DNA of 64,000 nt from Thermoleophilaceae bacterium (GCA_040901445.1 JBBDYQ010000015.1:290144-354143); one strand, 5' to 3'; numbered from the stretch's first letter, positions 53,779 to 61,945 are shown. The notes: generated by a model from the letters alone, not told the origin. Numbers and translations are program-made.

Positions 53779-53966
53779 CGCCTGCCCGCGCGCGAGTACG
53801 AGCGCCAGCGTAGCACCGGTCTTGGTGACCGGCTTCACTTTCAGGCGGCTCGACCTCGACGCGCATCCTGACCCTTCACCACCGCCGTGCCCACAAGCAG
53901 GCCCGGCAGATACGAGCCCGGACCGGCGGCGACGCCGGGGGGGTTTGGACGGTCTAACCTGTCGCT

Positions 53967-54887
53967 GTGCTCAGGTCCATCGCGCACCGCCTGCGGCGCG
54001 CCTACCTCCATTCGTACCTTCGACTGCGCCGCTGCGCCGTCGCCCGGCGCGGTTGGTTCCCGGCGCCGGCGCGGCTGCTCATCCGACGTGTGGAGCGAGT
54101 GTTCGATCCCCTCGCCATCTGGCTGTACCGCCGCCGCACCGGGGAGGAGCGCCCCATCCCTCCGCGTGGCCTGCGCGAGCGCAACGCTGTTGACAGCGTC
54201 AGCTTCTGGTTCTCCTCCGCGGAGCAGGCCGAGGGCCCGCTCCACGAGATGCTCGCCTCGGTCGACAGACACATCGAGGACTTCGACCGGGCTCTCGACT
54301 TCGGCTGCGGGGCCGGGAAGGTCATCGCCGCGGTTCGCGGCCGCGGCGTCGAGTTGCATGGCTGTGACATCCACGAGCCCTCGATCCGGTGGCTGGAGCG
54401 CTGGTTCCCGGATCTGCACGTGGTGGCCAATCCCTTCGATCCCCCTCTGATCTATCCAGACGACCACTTCGACCTCCTGTGGGCCTGGTCGGTGCTCACA
54501 CACATCGACGGTGATCGCCAGCGCGCGTGGATTGGCGAGTGGGCTCGTATCGTGCGCCCGGGGGGCCTCGTCCTTGCCACGTTCCACGGCCCGCTCCAGG
54601 TCGATAACTTCAGGAGACGCGGCGCAGCGCTCCCCAAGGGCCTCGTGGGAACGGTCGAGCGCGAGGGTGTGGCGTTCGTGCCCGCGCGCATCGACGGCAA
54701 CTTCTCGGCGGACTTCACGGGCACGACGCTCCCCTACGGCGACACCTTCAACACCTCGGACAACATTCGCACCCGGCTGCGCGAGGCTGGCTTCGAGGTG
54801 GTCGACATCGCCGAGAGGTCGCACTGGGGCAACCAGCATTGCGCGATCGCGCAACTACCGGCACCGTCCCCGGCCACCCTGGCATGA
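53967..54887 (+). CDS. SAM-dependent methyltransferase coupled to the lasso-peptide genes
   Basis: 306 residues from GTG 53967, six bases after TAACCT. Basic amphipathic N-terminus with IWLYRRRTGEERPIPPRGL; motif I ALDFGCGAGKVIAAVRGRG, LHGCDIHEPSIRWLERWFPDLHVV, FDLLWAWSVLTHIDGDRQRAWIGEWARIVRPGG. Paralogue of 39601. Its stop overlaps the start of the HPr-kinase-like gene (ATGA), so it heads the lasso operon's transcript. It could methylate the peptide, as C-terminal methyltransferases do in some lasso pathways, or a glycan. Not resolvable from sequence. Confidence 0.78.
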   Translation: MLRSIAHRLRRAYLHSYLRLRRCAVARRGWFPAPARLLIRRVERVFDPLAIWLYRRRTGEERPIPPRGLRERNAVDSVSFWFSSAEQAEGPLHEMLASVDRHIEDFDRALDFGCGAGKVIAAVRGRGVELHGCDIHEPSIRWLERWFPDLHVVANPFDPPLIYPDDHFDLLWAWSVLTHIDGDRQRAWIGEWARIVRPGGLVLATFHGPLQVDNFRRRGAALPKGLVGTVEREGVAFVPARIDGNFSADFTGTTLPYGDTFNTSDNIRTRLREAGFEVVDIAERSHWGNQHCAIAQLPAPSPATLA

Positions 54888-55837
54888 ACGGCCCGCGAGT
54901 GGTGCACCGCTGGTTCGGCGTGGACGTCAGTTGCGACTTCGAGCTCCTGGGCCCGCCGAGCCCGAGGACCGAGCGCGGGAGCGGACTCGAGATCCGGCTC
55001 GCCGCGGCCTCCGACGTCGAGGCCGCCTGGAGCGGACCGGCTCCCGAGCGCGCCGTGGCCGACCTCGTCCAAGACGGGCTGCCCTACCGCGCCGAGCGCG
55101 GGGCGGCGGGCGACCACCGCTTCGCCTACGGGGACCGCGCGACCTTCCACCTCTCCGCCGGCGGGCGCACTCTGCTGTGCGCGCCGGTGGACGCCGGTGC
55201 CCCGGAGTGGCGGCGCGTCCTGCTCGACTCCGTGCTCGCAACCGTCAGCCTGGTCCGTGGGTACGAGGCCCTGCACGCCGCCGCCGTGCTCGGACCCGGC
55301 GGCGCGGTTGCGCTCCTGGGGCGCACCGGCGCGGGCAAGACCACGCTCGCGGCGGAGCTTCTGCAGCGCGGGCTGCCGCTGGTCTGCGACGACGTGCTCG
55401 CCCTCTCGCGCGAGCCGGGCGGGGGCCGCATCCTCGCCCACCCCGCCCCGCCGGTCATGAATCTGCCCGCGGGCGTCCTCGCCCCGCCCGGCCGCGTGCT
55501 TGCCGCCATCCGGGGGGAGACCTGGCTGGCGGTGGACGGCGCGGCCTCAGAGCCGGCGCCGGTGGCCGCCGTGTGCCTCGTCGACCGGCGTCCCGGCGCA
55601 CAGGCGGCGGTGGTGCCGGGGCCCGCCAGCCCGCTCGACCTGCTGGTGCACGGGCTTCGCAGCGGCAGCGCCCCGGAGCGCAGGCAGCAGCGTTTCGAGC
55701 TGCTGTCCGATCTCGCCGCCCGGACCCCGGCCTACGTGCTCGAGGCCGACACGCGCACGAGCGCCGCCGAGCTGGCCGACCTGCTCGAGGCTGCCGTTCC
55801 CGCCCTCGCGCGCGCACGCGCGGAGACGGTGCGGTGA
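54884..55837 (+). CDS. HPr-kinase-like protein of the lasso cluster (1)
   Basis: 317 residues. Opens with HRWFGVDVSCDFELLGP, a lead-in shared with the second copy. HAAAVL (about 131) precedes a P-loop GRTGAGKT (146-153), then LVCDDVLALS (about 166-174), the HprK/P Walker A and acidic site. Relatives in paeninodin-type lasso clusters phosphorylate a precursor side chain. None of the three precursors here ends in Ser, the known target. The stop overlaps the ABC ATPase start (GTGA). Confidence 0.8.
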   Translation: MNGPRVVHRWFGVDVSCDFELLGPPSPRTERGSGLEIRLAAASDVEAAWSGPAPERAVADLVQDGLPYRAERGAAGDHRFAYGDRATFHLSAGGRTLLCAPVDAGAPEWRRVLLDSVLATVSLVRGYEALHAAAVLGPGGAVALLGRTGAGKTTLAAELLQRGLPLVCDDVLALSREPGGGRILAHPAPPVMNLPAGVLAPPGRVLAAIRGETWLAVDGAASEPAPVAAVCLVDRRPGAQAAVVPGPASPLDLLVHGLRSGSAPERRQQRFELLSDLAARTPAYVLEADTRTSAAELADLLEAAVPALARARAETVR

Positions 55838-56547
55838 CGGCCGAGCCCACGGCCGAGCCGGCCGAGCCCCGCCTGCCGGACGCCGCCCGCGCCCTCCTTT
55901 CGCTGCGCGTCATCCACAAGCGCTGGGGCAACAACCACGTGCTCGACGGCGTGAGCCTCGACCTGTCCCCCGGCGAGCTCACATGGCTCGGCGGCCGCAA
56001 CGGCGCCGGCAAGACCACGCTCCTGCGGATCGCGGGCGGTCTGATCGCGCCGGACTCCGGCGAGGTGGCGCTCGACGGGCTCGACCCCGAGCGCGACCGG
56101 CGCGCCTACCAACGCCGTCTCGGCTTCCTGTCCGCCGGCAACCTCGGCCTCTACGCCCGGCTCAAGGTGACCGACAACCTCGACCTCTTCTCCGCGCTCG
56201 CGCTGATCCCCGCGCGGGAGCGGCCGGCCGCCGTGTCCCGCGCCATCGAGCGCTTCGAGCTCGGCGAGCTGGCGCGCAGCCGCACCGACCGGCTCTCCAC
56301 GGGCCAGCGCCAGCGCGTGCGCCTGGCGGTCGCGTTCCTGCACGATCCCGATGTCGTGCTCCTGGACGAGCCGCACACCAGCCTCGACGACGAGGGGCTC
56401 GCGGTGCTGCGCGGCGCCATCGAGCGCCTCACCGGCGCGGGCGGCGCGGCGCTCTGGTGCTCGCCCACTCCCGAGGCGCTCCACGCGGACTTCGACCGGA
56501 TGTACCGGATCGAGGGCGGGGCGCTCGTCGCGGAGCAGGACCGTTGA
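55834..56547 (+). CDS. ABC transporter ATPase of the lasso cluster
   Basis: 237 residues. CcmA-like: Walker A GGRNGAGKT (53-61), signature LSTGQRQ (154-160), Walker B VVLLDEP (174-180) and D-loop SLDD. The H-loop His normally found after the last strand is replaced (WCSPTPEAL, about 208-216), and the Q-loop Gln is not evident (FLSAGNLGLY). ATP hydrolysis kinetics may therefore be unusual. It pairs with the ABC-2 permease at 57010 to export, or give immunity to, the mature peptides. The coding end abuts the promoter of the first precursor. Confidence 0.87.
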   Translation: MTAEPTAEPAEPRLPDAARALLSLRVIHKRWGNNHVLDGVSLDLSPGELTWLGGRNGAGKTTLLRIAGGLIAPDSGEVALDGLDPERDRRAYQRRLGFLSAGNLGLYARLKVTDNLDLFSALALIPARERPAAVSRAIERFELGELARSRTDRLSTGQRQRVRLAVAFLHDPDVVLLDEPHTSLDDEGLAVLRGAIERLTGAGGAALWCSPTPEALHADFDRMYRIEGGALVAEQDR

Positions 56548-56550
56548 GGG

Positions 56551-56579
56551 TTGACCGAGCCGACTTGAGCAGCTACGTT
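56551..56579 (+). promoter_or_regulatory. Promoter of precursor gene A1
   Basis: TTGACC (56551-56556), 17-bp spacer, TACGTT (56574-56579). It starts 3 bases after the ATPase stop. GGGTCC at 56591 marks the expected start of transcription, parallel to GGGTAC in the other two precursor promoters. Confidence 0.6.
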
Positions 56580-56637
56580 GTGGTTCGCAGGGGTCCGGGC
56601 TCGCGGGGAGCTCGGCTGTGCTCTCAAGGAGGTGGGG

Positions 56638-56790
56638 GTGAAGTACGAAGAGCCCGAGATCCGGGACTACGGAGATCTCCTCGACGTGACGCGCGCCTCG
56701 GGCGCCGTCGGCGGCGAGGATGGAGCGGGCAAGTCGATCCAGGTCACGGTCGATCCGCTCGTGCAGGCTACGGTCCAACTCTTTCCGTAG
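56638..56790 (+). CDS. Lasso peptide precursor A1
   Basis: 50 residues from GTG 56638, with AAGGAGG five bases upstream. The leader KYEEPEIRDYGDLLDVTR has Tyr -17, Pro -14, Ile -12, Gly -8 and Thr -2, the RRE-recognised YxxPx(L/I)xxxGxxxxxTx pattern. The predicted core of 31 residues begins A-S-G-A-V-G-G-E-D-G-A-G-K: Ala1 amine to Glu8 gives an eight-residue ring (Asp9 a nine-residue alternative). The tail is long and lacks bulky aromatic plugs except Phe near the end. Ends LFP. Peptide identity inferred from motif and neighbouring B1, B2, C genes. Confidence 0.85.
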   Translation: MKYEEPEIRDYGDLLDVTRASGAVGGEDGAGKSIQVTVDPLVQATVQLFP

Positions 56791-57009
56791 GCTCAAACTG
56801 AGGACGTTTCGGCGCCCTCCGGCCGGGGCGCGTGTCAGCTGTGCCGTCCCACGCGCGTTCCGGCCGGGGTATACCGGCGGGGGCGGGGTGCCGGGGGAAG
56901 GCCGCGCCCACCAACCGGCCCACCTCCGGCCCCCGTCCCGTACGCTGGTTCGCGTGTGGGAGGTATCCGACCGTGCCCCTGGGCTCGCCGCCGGGGCCGG
57001 CCAGACCGT
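56791..57009. other. Gap between precursor A1 and the permease gene
   Basis: No gene seen. It holds GC-rich repeats of CCGGCCGGGG (about 56819 and 56860) that could fold, perhaps attenuating transcription after A1 so that more precursor than transporter is made. No canonical terminator with a T run is present. Confidence 0.35.
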
Positions 57010-57822
57010 ATGAACCGCGTCGCTCTCGACGTCGGGGCCGGGATGGCCATCGTCCGGCGCGACTTCAAGCTCGCGCTGAGCTACCGGCTGCGCTTCGCCT
57101 CCCAGCTGCTCAGCGGCTTCTTCAGCCTCACGCTCTTCTACTACCTGTCGCGACTGGTGCAGGTGGAGGTCTTCGAGTCGCCCGACGCGTACTACGCGTT
57201 CGCGGTCATCGGCCTGGTCATCCTCCAGGTGCTCAACTCCACGCTCGCCACACCGCCGGCCGCCATGCGCCAGGAACTCGTGGCCGGCACGTTCGAGCGG
57301 ATGGTGCTGTCGCCGTTCGGACCGGTCGGCGGGGCCGTCTCGATGCTCCTGTTCCCGTTCGTCTACTCCCTCATCCTGGCCATGGCGATGCTCGGCTTCG
57401 CATCGCTGGCGTTCGGCCTCGAGGTGTCGTGGGCCACTGTCCCGCTGGTCATACCGGTGGCGGTGCTGGGGGCGCTGTCGTTCGCCCCATTCGGCATCAT
57501 GCTGCTCGCCATGGTGCTCGTGGTCAAGCAGGTGGCGGCCGGCACCACATGGATCATCGCGGGCATCTCGCTGATCGCCGGCCTCTACTTCCCTGTCACG
57601 CTGCTGCCCGACTGGATCGAGTGGATGTCTGACGTGCAGCCGTTCACCCCGGCCGTGGAGCTCATGCGCAATCTGCTGGTGGACACCCCGCTCACCGACT
57701 CCGTCTGGCTCAACCTCGGTCGCATGGCGGGATTCGCCGCGGTGTTGATGCCCGCCTCGATCTGGGTTCTGAACAAAGCCGTGCGGGCAAGCCGCCGACG
57801 GGGAACAATCATCGAGTACTGA
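57010..57822 (+). CDS. ABC-2 type permease of the lasso cluster
   Basis: 270 residues, six predicted membrane helices. The N-terminal cytoplasmic helix AIVRRDFKLALSYRLRFASQLLSGFFSLTLFYYL is typical of ABC-2 exporters, as is ELVAGTFERMVLSPFGP (amphipathic segment after helix 2). It ends RRRGTIIEY. It partners the ATPase at 55834 for export of the modified peptides. A PqqD-like gene begins three bases after the stop. Confidence 0.86.
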   Translation: MNRVALDVGAGMAIVRRDFKLALSYRLRFASQLLSGFFSLTLFYYLSRLVQVEVFESPDAYYAFAVIGLVILQVLNSTLATPPAAMRQELVAGTFERMVLSPFGPVGGAVSMLLFPFVYSLILAMAMLGFASLAFGLEVSWATVPLVIPVAVLGALSFAPFGIMLLAMVLVVKQVAAGTTWIIAGISLIAGLYFPVTLLPDWIEWMSDVQPFTPAVELMRNLLVDTPLTDSVWLNLGRMAGFAAVLMPASIWVLNKAVRASRRRGTIIEY

Positions 57823-57824
57823 TC

Positions 57825-58157
57825 ATGGACGAGAACAGCCACCACCCGACGATCGATCCCCAGACCATGCTGGAGGCCAAGGTGCGCGTGCCCAAGCACG
57901 TGGTCTACCGCTCGTTCGAGGCGGAGACCGTGCTCCTCAACCTGCAGACGGGGCAGTACCACGGCCTCAACCGCAGCGGCGGGCGCATGCTGGAGCTGCT
58001 CGACGACACCGGCGGCAACGTGCGCGAGGCCATCGACCGGCTGGCGGGCGAGTACGGCGAGGACTCCTCGGGGATCGAGGACGGCCTCGCGTCGTTCTGC
58101 GCGGCGCTCGCCTCGCGCGGCCTGATCGAGGTCGACGATGCCGACGGCGACGCCTGA
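57825..58157 (+). CDS. PqqD-like RiPP recognition element, lasso B1
   Basis: 110 residues. Winged-helix RRE fold: KVRVPKHVVYRSFEAETVLLNLQTGQYHGLNRSGGRMLELLDD (about 19-61), then a helical C-terminal part, REAIDRLAGEYGEDSSGIEDGLASFCAALASRGLIEV. In lasso pathways B1 binds the precursor leader (Tyr -17, Pro -14) and hands it to the B2 protease and C cyclase. Its end overlaps the second kinase start by 20 bases. Confidence 0.86.
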   Translation: MDENSHHPTIDPQTMLEAKVRVPKHVVYRSFEAETVLLNLQTGQYHGLNRSGGRMLELLDDTGGNVREAIDRLAGEYGEDSSGIEDGLASFCAALASRGLIEVDDADGDA

Positions 58158-59142
58158 CGCCGGCGCGGTCCCGGCGCCGAACCCAACGCCTACACACGCG
58201 CGCGCCTTCGGCCTCGACCTCGAGTCCGACTTCCCCATCCCCGGCGCGGCGCCCCCTGCGGGCGACGGCGGTGGGCGCCACGTCAGGCTGGACCTAGCGT
58301 CCCGAGCCGACTTGCTGGACGCCTGGTCGCCGGCCGCCCCCAGGCGCATCTCGGACCGGCGGATGGCGAACGGGCGGGCGGCGATCGCCATCGACGCCGA
58401 CGAGCAAGCCGGCTACCTCATCCGCGCCCTCGGCTTCGGCTGCTTCTGGATCTCCCCCGACGCCACCTGGGTCCGCTGCGCGCCGCTGCGCGTCACCGCC
58501 TGGCGCTGGCAGCGCTACCTCGTGGGTCAGGTGCTGCCGCTCACCGCCGTGCTGCGCGGGCTCGAGGTGTTCCACGCCAGCGCGGTCGTGGGCCCCGACG
58601 GCGGCGCGCTCGCCTTCATCGGCATGTCCACGGCCGGCAAGACGTCGGTCGCGCTCAACCTCGTGCTCGGCGGTGCCCGCTTCATGACCGACGACGTCCT
58701 GGCGGTCTCGCCCACTCAGGACGGCGGCGTGTTGGCCCACCCCGGGGTGGGCCTGGCCAGCCTCCGCCACGAGGCCGACTCGCGGCTGGACCCCGGTGAG
58801 CGGGACCGCCTGGGCCGCCGCCTGGGCCGCGACGGGGAGGCCACCCGCCTCGAGCTCGACTGCCAGGGCGACGCCGTGCCGTTGCGCCACGCGTTCCTGC
58901 TCGAGCGCGGCGCCGGCGGGCCGCTGGCCATCGAGCGCCTCAGCCCCGTGGACCCGCGGCTCCTGCTCGGCGGCAGCTTCAACTTCATCATCACCACGCC
59001 CGCGCGGCTCACGAACCAGCTCGACCTGTGTGCGCGCATCGCCAACCGCATCGGGGTGCACCGGGCCGCCATCCCGCCGTCGGTGGGCCCGGCGGAGCTG
59101 GCGCGGGCCATCGAGCGCTACGTCGAGGAGTTGGCGGGATGA
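58138..59142 (+). CDS. HPr-kinase-like protein of the lasso cluster (2)
   Basis: 334 residues. ARAFGLDLESDFPIPGA at the N-terminus matches the first copy's start; FHASAVV (about 145-151), P-loop GMSTAGKT (162-169) and FMTDDVLAVS (about 182-191) form the HprK active site. C-terminal AIERYVEELAG. Coupled by ATGA to the B2 protease gene. Two such kinases in one lasso cluster are unusual; they could form a heterodimer or act on different residues. Confidence 0.82.
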   Translation: MPTATPDAGAVPAPNPTPTHARAFGLDLESDFPIPGAAPPAGDGGGRHVRLDLASRADLLDAWSPAAPRRISDRRMANGRAAIAIDADEQAGYLIRALGFGCFWISPDATWVRCAPLRVTAWRWQRYLVGQVLPLTAVLRGLEVFHASAVVGPDGGALAFIGMSTAGKTSVALNLVLGGARFMTDDVLAVSPTQDGGVLAHPGVGLASLRHEADSRLDPGERDRLGRRLGRDGEATRLELDCQGDAVPLRHAFLLERGAGGPLAIERLSPVDPRLLLGGSFNFIITTPARLTNQLDLCARIANRIGVHRAAIPPSVGPAELARAIERYVEELAG

Positions 59143-59576
59143 GCTCCGCACTCGCTCTCGACCACCGGCCGGGCCGGCTGTCGCCGCTGCGAAAGCTGCG
59201 GCTTGGCGCCGAGGCGCTCGCCGCCTACGCGCGCGTGCGGCGGGCGCTGCGCGGATCCGATCTCCCCACCGCGGTCGGGCGCCTGCGCGGCCAGGCCGCG
59301 CCGCCACAGCGGCCGCCCGACGACCGGGCATATGCGGCCGGCCTGCGCCTGGCGCGCGCCTCCAGCCGCACGATCACCCTGCTCCCCACGGACTCGCGCT
59401 GCCTCATGCGCTCGCTCGTGCTCACGGCGATGCTGGCCCGCCGCGATGTGGCCGGCACGGTTGTCATCGGGGTGAGCCCCGGAGAGGAGTTCGGAGCCCA
59501 TGCCTGGGTCGAGCTCGGCGGGCGGCCGCTGCTCCCGCCCGACGAGGCGACCTACGGGCGGCTCGTGGAGCTGTGA
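59139..59576 (+). CDS. Transglutaminase-like leader peptidase, lasso B2
   Basis: 145 residues, close to the usual ~140. Cys-His-Asp triad candidates: Cys88 in TDSRCLMRSLVL, His121 in GEEFGAHAWVELGG, and Asp/Glu 135-136 in LLPPDEATYG. Basic N-terminal helix RLSPLRKLRLGAEALAAY contacts the B1/precursor complex in this family. It cleaves the leader just before Ala1, after the Thr -2 position. ATGA overlap with the kinase gene and GTGA overlap into the cyclase gene. Confidence 0.88.
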   Translation: MSSALALDHRPGRLSPLRKLRLGAEALAAYARVRRALRGSDLPTAVGRLRGQAAPPQRPPDDRAYAAGLRLARASSRTITLLPTDSRCLMRSLVLTAMLARRDVAGTVVIGVSPGEEFGAHAWVELGGRPLLPPDEATYGRLVEL

Positions 59577-61498
59577 CGGGCCCCTGCCTCGCCGGCGTCC
59601 TCGACCCCCGGGGCGGGATGCCGCACGAGCGACGAGCCGCCGCCGCCGCCGCGCTCGAGGACGGGGAAGGAGTCGCCGCGCTGGCCGAGGGCCCGCTGGC
59701 CGTGGCCGTGCGCGGCGGCAGCCTGCACGCCGGCGACGGCACTGTCTGTGCCCTCGAGGGCGCCGTCTACAACCTGCCCGAGGTGGCCGCGGCCGCGGGC
59801 GCAGACCCGGCGGTCACGTCGCCCGCGGCGCTGCTCGCTGTGGCCTGGCGCCGCCTCGACGACGTGCTCGAGCTGCTGCGCGGCGACTTCACCCTGCTGC
59901 TGTGGGACGTCGGCGCCGGACGCGGCCTGCTCGCCACCGACCAGCTCGGCGGCCGCGGGCTCGTCTGGCACCGCGACGGGGCGCGGCTCACGTTCGCGTC
60001 CGAGCCGCGCCAGCTGCTGCGGCTGCTCTCACGCACCCCGGAGCCCGACCGTGTCGCGGTAGCGCACTGGCTCGCCGTGAGCGGGATGCCCGGCGACCGC
60101 AGCCTCTACGCCGGCGTCCGCAGGCTGCGGGCGGCCCACCTGCTGCCGCTCGGCGACCCGGGCGCGCAGCCGCGGCGCTACTGGCAGCCGCGCTACAAAA
60201 GGCCACTGCGCGCCTCCCGCGCAGAGCTGGCCGCGGGGCTGCGGGAGCGGCTGGCCACGGCGGTGGAGCGACGGCTGCCGGAGCCCGGCCAGGGAGCGGT
60301 GATGTTGAGCGGCGGGCTGGACTCCGCCACGGTCGCCGGGCTCGCCTCGCGCGCTCCCGAAGGCGCGGGGCGGCCGCGGCGCGCCTACTCGGCCACCTTC
60401 CCCCGCCATCCCTCCGTGGACGAGGGGGCGCTGATCGAACGCCTCTGCGACGCCTTCGGGCTCACCGGCTCGCAGGCCGTCGTCTCGACCGGCAGCGTCG
60501 TGGCCGGGGCCCTGCCGTACCTGGACCGCTGGGGGCTGCCGCCCGTCTCGCCCAACCTCTTCTTCTGGCAGCCGCTGCTGCGCCGCGCCGCCGGCGACGG
60601 CGTCCGGCTGATGATCGACGGCGAGGGCGGCGACGAGGTCTTCGGCCTCTCACCCGCACTCATAGCCGACCGGGTGCGCCGGGGCCGGGTGCGCTCGGCG
60701 CGCGGACTCGTGCTGCGCATCCCGGGGGCGGAGGGCCGGCCGTCGAGGGGCTCCGTGCGGCGGATCATGCGCGAGCACGGCTGGAAGGCGGCCGCTCCCG
60801 CCCGCGTGCACCGCGCGGCGCGTGCCCTTCGCGGGCCCGCCGCCTACGCCCCGGACTGGTTCACGCCGGCCACGGCGAGGGACTTCGCCGCGAGCGACGA
60901 CCAGGCGGCCTGGAAGCGTGCGCGCGGGCCGCGCTGGTGGGCCCACCTCGTCGAGGTCACGACCTCCGGCATGGGCCCCGCGCTCGTGTACGACCACGTG
61001 CGGCGGCGGGCGCTGATGGCCGGGCTGGAACCGCCGCGGCACCCGCTCGTGGACGTGGACGTGATCGAGTACGTGCTGACGCTCCCGCCCGAGCTGGCCT
61101 ACGACCCGTTCCTGAGCCGCCCCCTCCTGCGCGAGGCGATGGCCGGGCTGCTGCCCGACGAGGTGCGCCTGCGGCCGTCGAAGAGCACCTTCGACGCCGT
61201 CTTCCACGAGAGCCTGGCCGGATCCGACCTTCCGGTGGTGCGGGGGCTCCTCGCCGAGGGTCAGGCGGAGATCGGCGCGTACGCGGATCTCGCCGTGGTG
61301 CGTGAGCGGCTGTTCGAACGACCGCCGCCCAAGCGGCCCGCGCCGCTCATGCACTGGGCGCTGCACACCTGGCGCATGGTCACCGCCGAGTGCTGGCTGC
61401 GGTCGCTCGCGGACCCCGCGTTCCCCGCACGCCTGGCCGAGCGAGAACAGCTCCGGAGCGCCGACTGCGACCTCGTGGAGCGCGCCCCCGCCGCCTGA
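59573..61498 (+). CDS. Asparagine-synthetase-like lasso cyclase, lasso C
   Basis: 641 residues, GTG start. The glutaminase-like N-terminal half lacks Cys at position 2 (it reads TGPC), as is usual for lasso cyclases that use ATP but not glutamine. The synthetase domain has the PP-loop MLSGGLDSATVAGL (SGGLDS 246-251), GEGGDEVFGLSP, and a C-terminal MAGLEPPRHPLVDVDVIEYVLTLPPE. It activates the ring acid side chain (Glu8 or Asp9) for isopeptide closure onto the N-terminal Ala. Directly follows B2. Confidence 0.9.
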   Translation: MTGPCLAGVLDPRGGMPHERRAAAAAALEDGEGVAALAEGPLAVAVRGGSLHAGDGTVCALEGAVYNLPEVAAAAGADPAVTSPAALLAVAWRRLDDVLELLRGDFTLLLWDVGAGRGLLATDQLGGRGLVWHRDGARLTFASEPRQLLRLLSRTPEPDRVAVAHWLAVSGMPGDRSLYAGVRRLRAAHLLPLGDPGAQPRRYWQPRYKRPLRASRAELAAGLRERLATAVERRLPEPGQGAVMLSGGLDSATVAGLASRAPEGAGRPRRAYSATFPRHPSVDEGALIERLCDAFGLTGSQAVVSTGSVVAGALPYLDRWGLPPVSPNLFFWQPLLRRAAGDGVRLMIDGEGGDEVFGLSPALIADRVRRGRVRSARGLVLRIPGAEGRPSRGSVRRIMREHGWKAAAPARVHRAARALRGPAAYAPDWFTPATARDFAASDDQAAWKRARGPRWWAHLVEVTTSGMGPALVYDHVRRRALMAGLEPPRHPLVDVDVIEYVLTLPPELAYDPFLSRPLLREAMAGLLPDEVRLRPSKSTFDAVFHESLAGSDLPVVRGLLAEGQAEIGAYADLAVVRERLFERPPPKRPAPLMHWALHTWRMVTAECWLRSLADPAFPARLAEREQLRSADCDLVERAPAA

Positions 61499-61514
61499 GC
61501 GGGGCGGCTCCCGC

Positions 61515-61544
61515 TTGCCCGCGGACGCCCCCGAGAACTACGAT
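61515..61544 (+). promoter_or_regulatory. Promoter of precursor gene A2
   Basis: TTGCCC (61515-61520), 18-bp spacer, TACGAT (61539-61544). GGGTACGTGTC (61555-61565) starts 10 bases after the -10 and is shared with the A3 promoter region. Confidence 0.55.
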
Positions 61545-61625
61545 GTCCCCCGTAGGGTACGTGTCTAAGCGACTCGCGACGGCCGTCGGGAGCGGCCGGG
61601 CGAGCGCAGATCCCAGGAGGATCAC

Positions 61626-61766
61626 ATGAAGTACGAGGAGCCCACGGTCGCCGACTATGGCGACCTGCTAGATCTGACCGCTGCCACGGGCCTGTTCGGC
61701 TCCGAGGACGGCGGCACCAAGATCCTGCCCAACCACCACAACACCACGCCGCCGGCGACCCCGTAG
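61626..61766 (+). CDS. Lasso peptide precursor A2
   Basis: 46 residues from ATG 61626, AGGAGG five bases upstream. The leader KYEEPTVADYGDLLDLTA keeps Tyr -17, Pro -14, Gly -8, Thr -2 in the same register as A1. Core of 27 residues beginning A-T-G-L-F-G-S-E-D-G-G-T-K: ring Ala1 to Glu8 (or Asp9). Tail KILPNHHNTTPPATP contains His-His and Pro/Thr-rich end. Its leader is nearly the same as A1's, so both should be accepted by the one RRE. Confidence 0.87.
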   Translation: MKYEEPTVADYGDLLDLTAATGLFGSEDGGTKILPNHHNTTPPATP

Positions 61767-61845
61767 GCCATAGGCGGCCGCGAGGCCGTCCCCGCGTCGC
61801 ACCCTGCGCACGGCCGGCGGCCGCGCGCCCGATGGCCGCTGCCAC
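61767..61845. other. Gap between precursors A2 and A3
   Basis: Only GC-rich spacer, with palindromic CGGCCG-type stretches that could form a hairpin at the end of A2. No gene. The A3 promoter begins at 61846. Confidence 0.35.
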
Positions 61846-61875
61846 TTGACGGGCGCCGTCGCGCGCCCCTATGCT
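61846..61875 (+). promoter_or_regulatory. Promoter of precursor gene A3
   Basis: TTGACG (61846-61851), 18-bp spacer, TATGCT (61870-61875), the same geometry as for A2. GGGTACGTGTC at 61883-61893 follows after 7 bases. Confidence 0.6.
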
Positions 61876-61945
61876 CGCCCCTGGGTACGTGTCGTCGATC
61901 TGCTGCGTCTGGGAGGACGCCGCAGTCACATCAAGGAGCACGGGC

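Noticed and set aside
50074..53871. 1265-codon open frame on the plus strand
   Set aside because: It lies antisense to, and out of frame with, three real genes (GT2, NTP_transf_5-type, Wzz/BY-kinase). Composition is Ala/Arg/Pro-rich with no domain; it is a GC-skew shadow.
56638..61766. Alternative lasso cleavage giving a Gly1 core (G-A-V..., G-L-F..., G-F-S...)
   Set aside because: That would put Thr or Ser at -1, break the Thr -2 rule and the Tyr -17/Pro -14 register, and give Glu at position 6, too small a ring. Cleavage before Ala1 fits all three.
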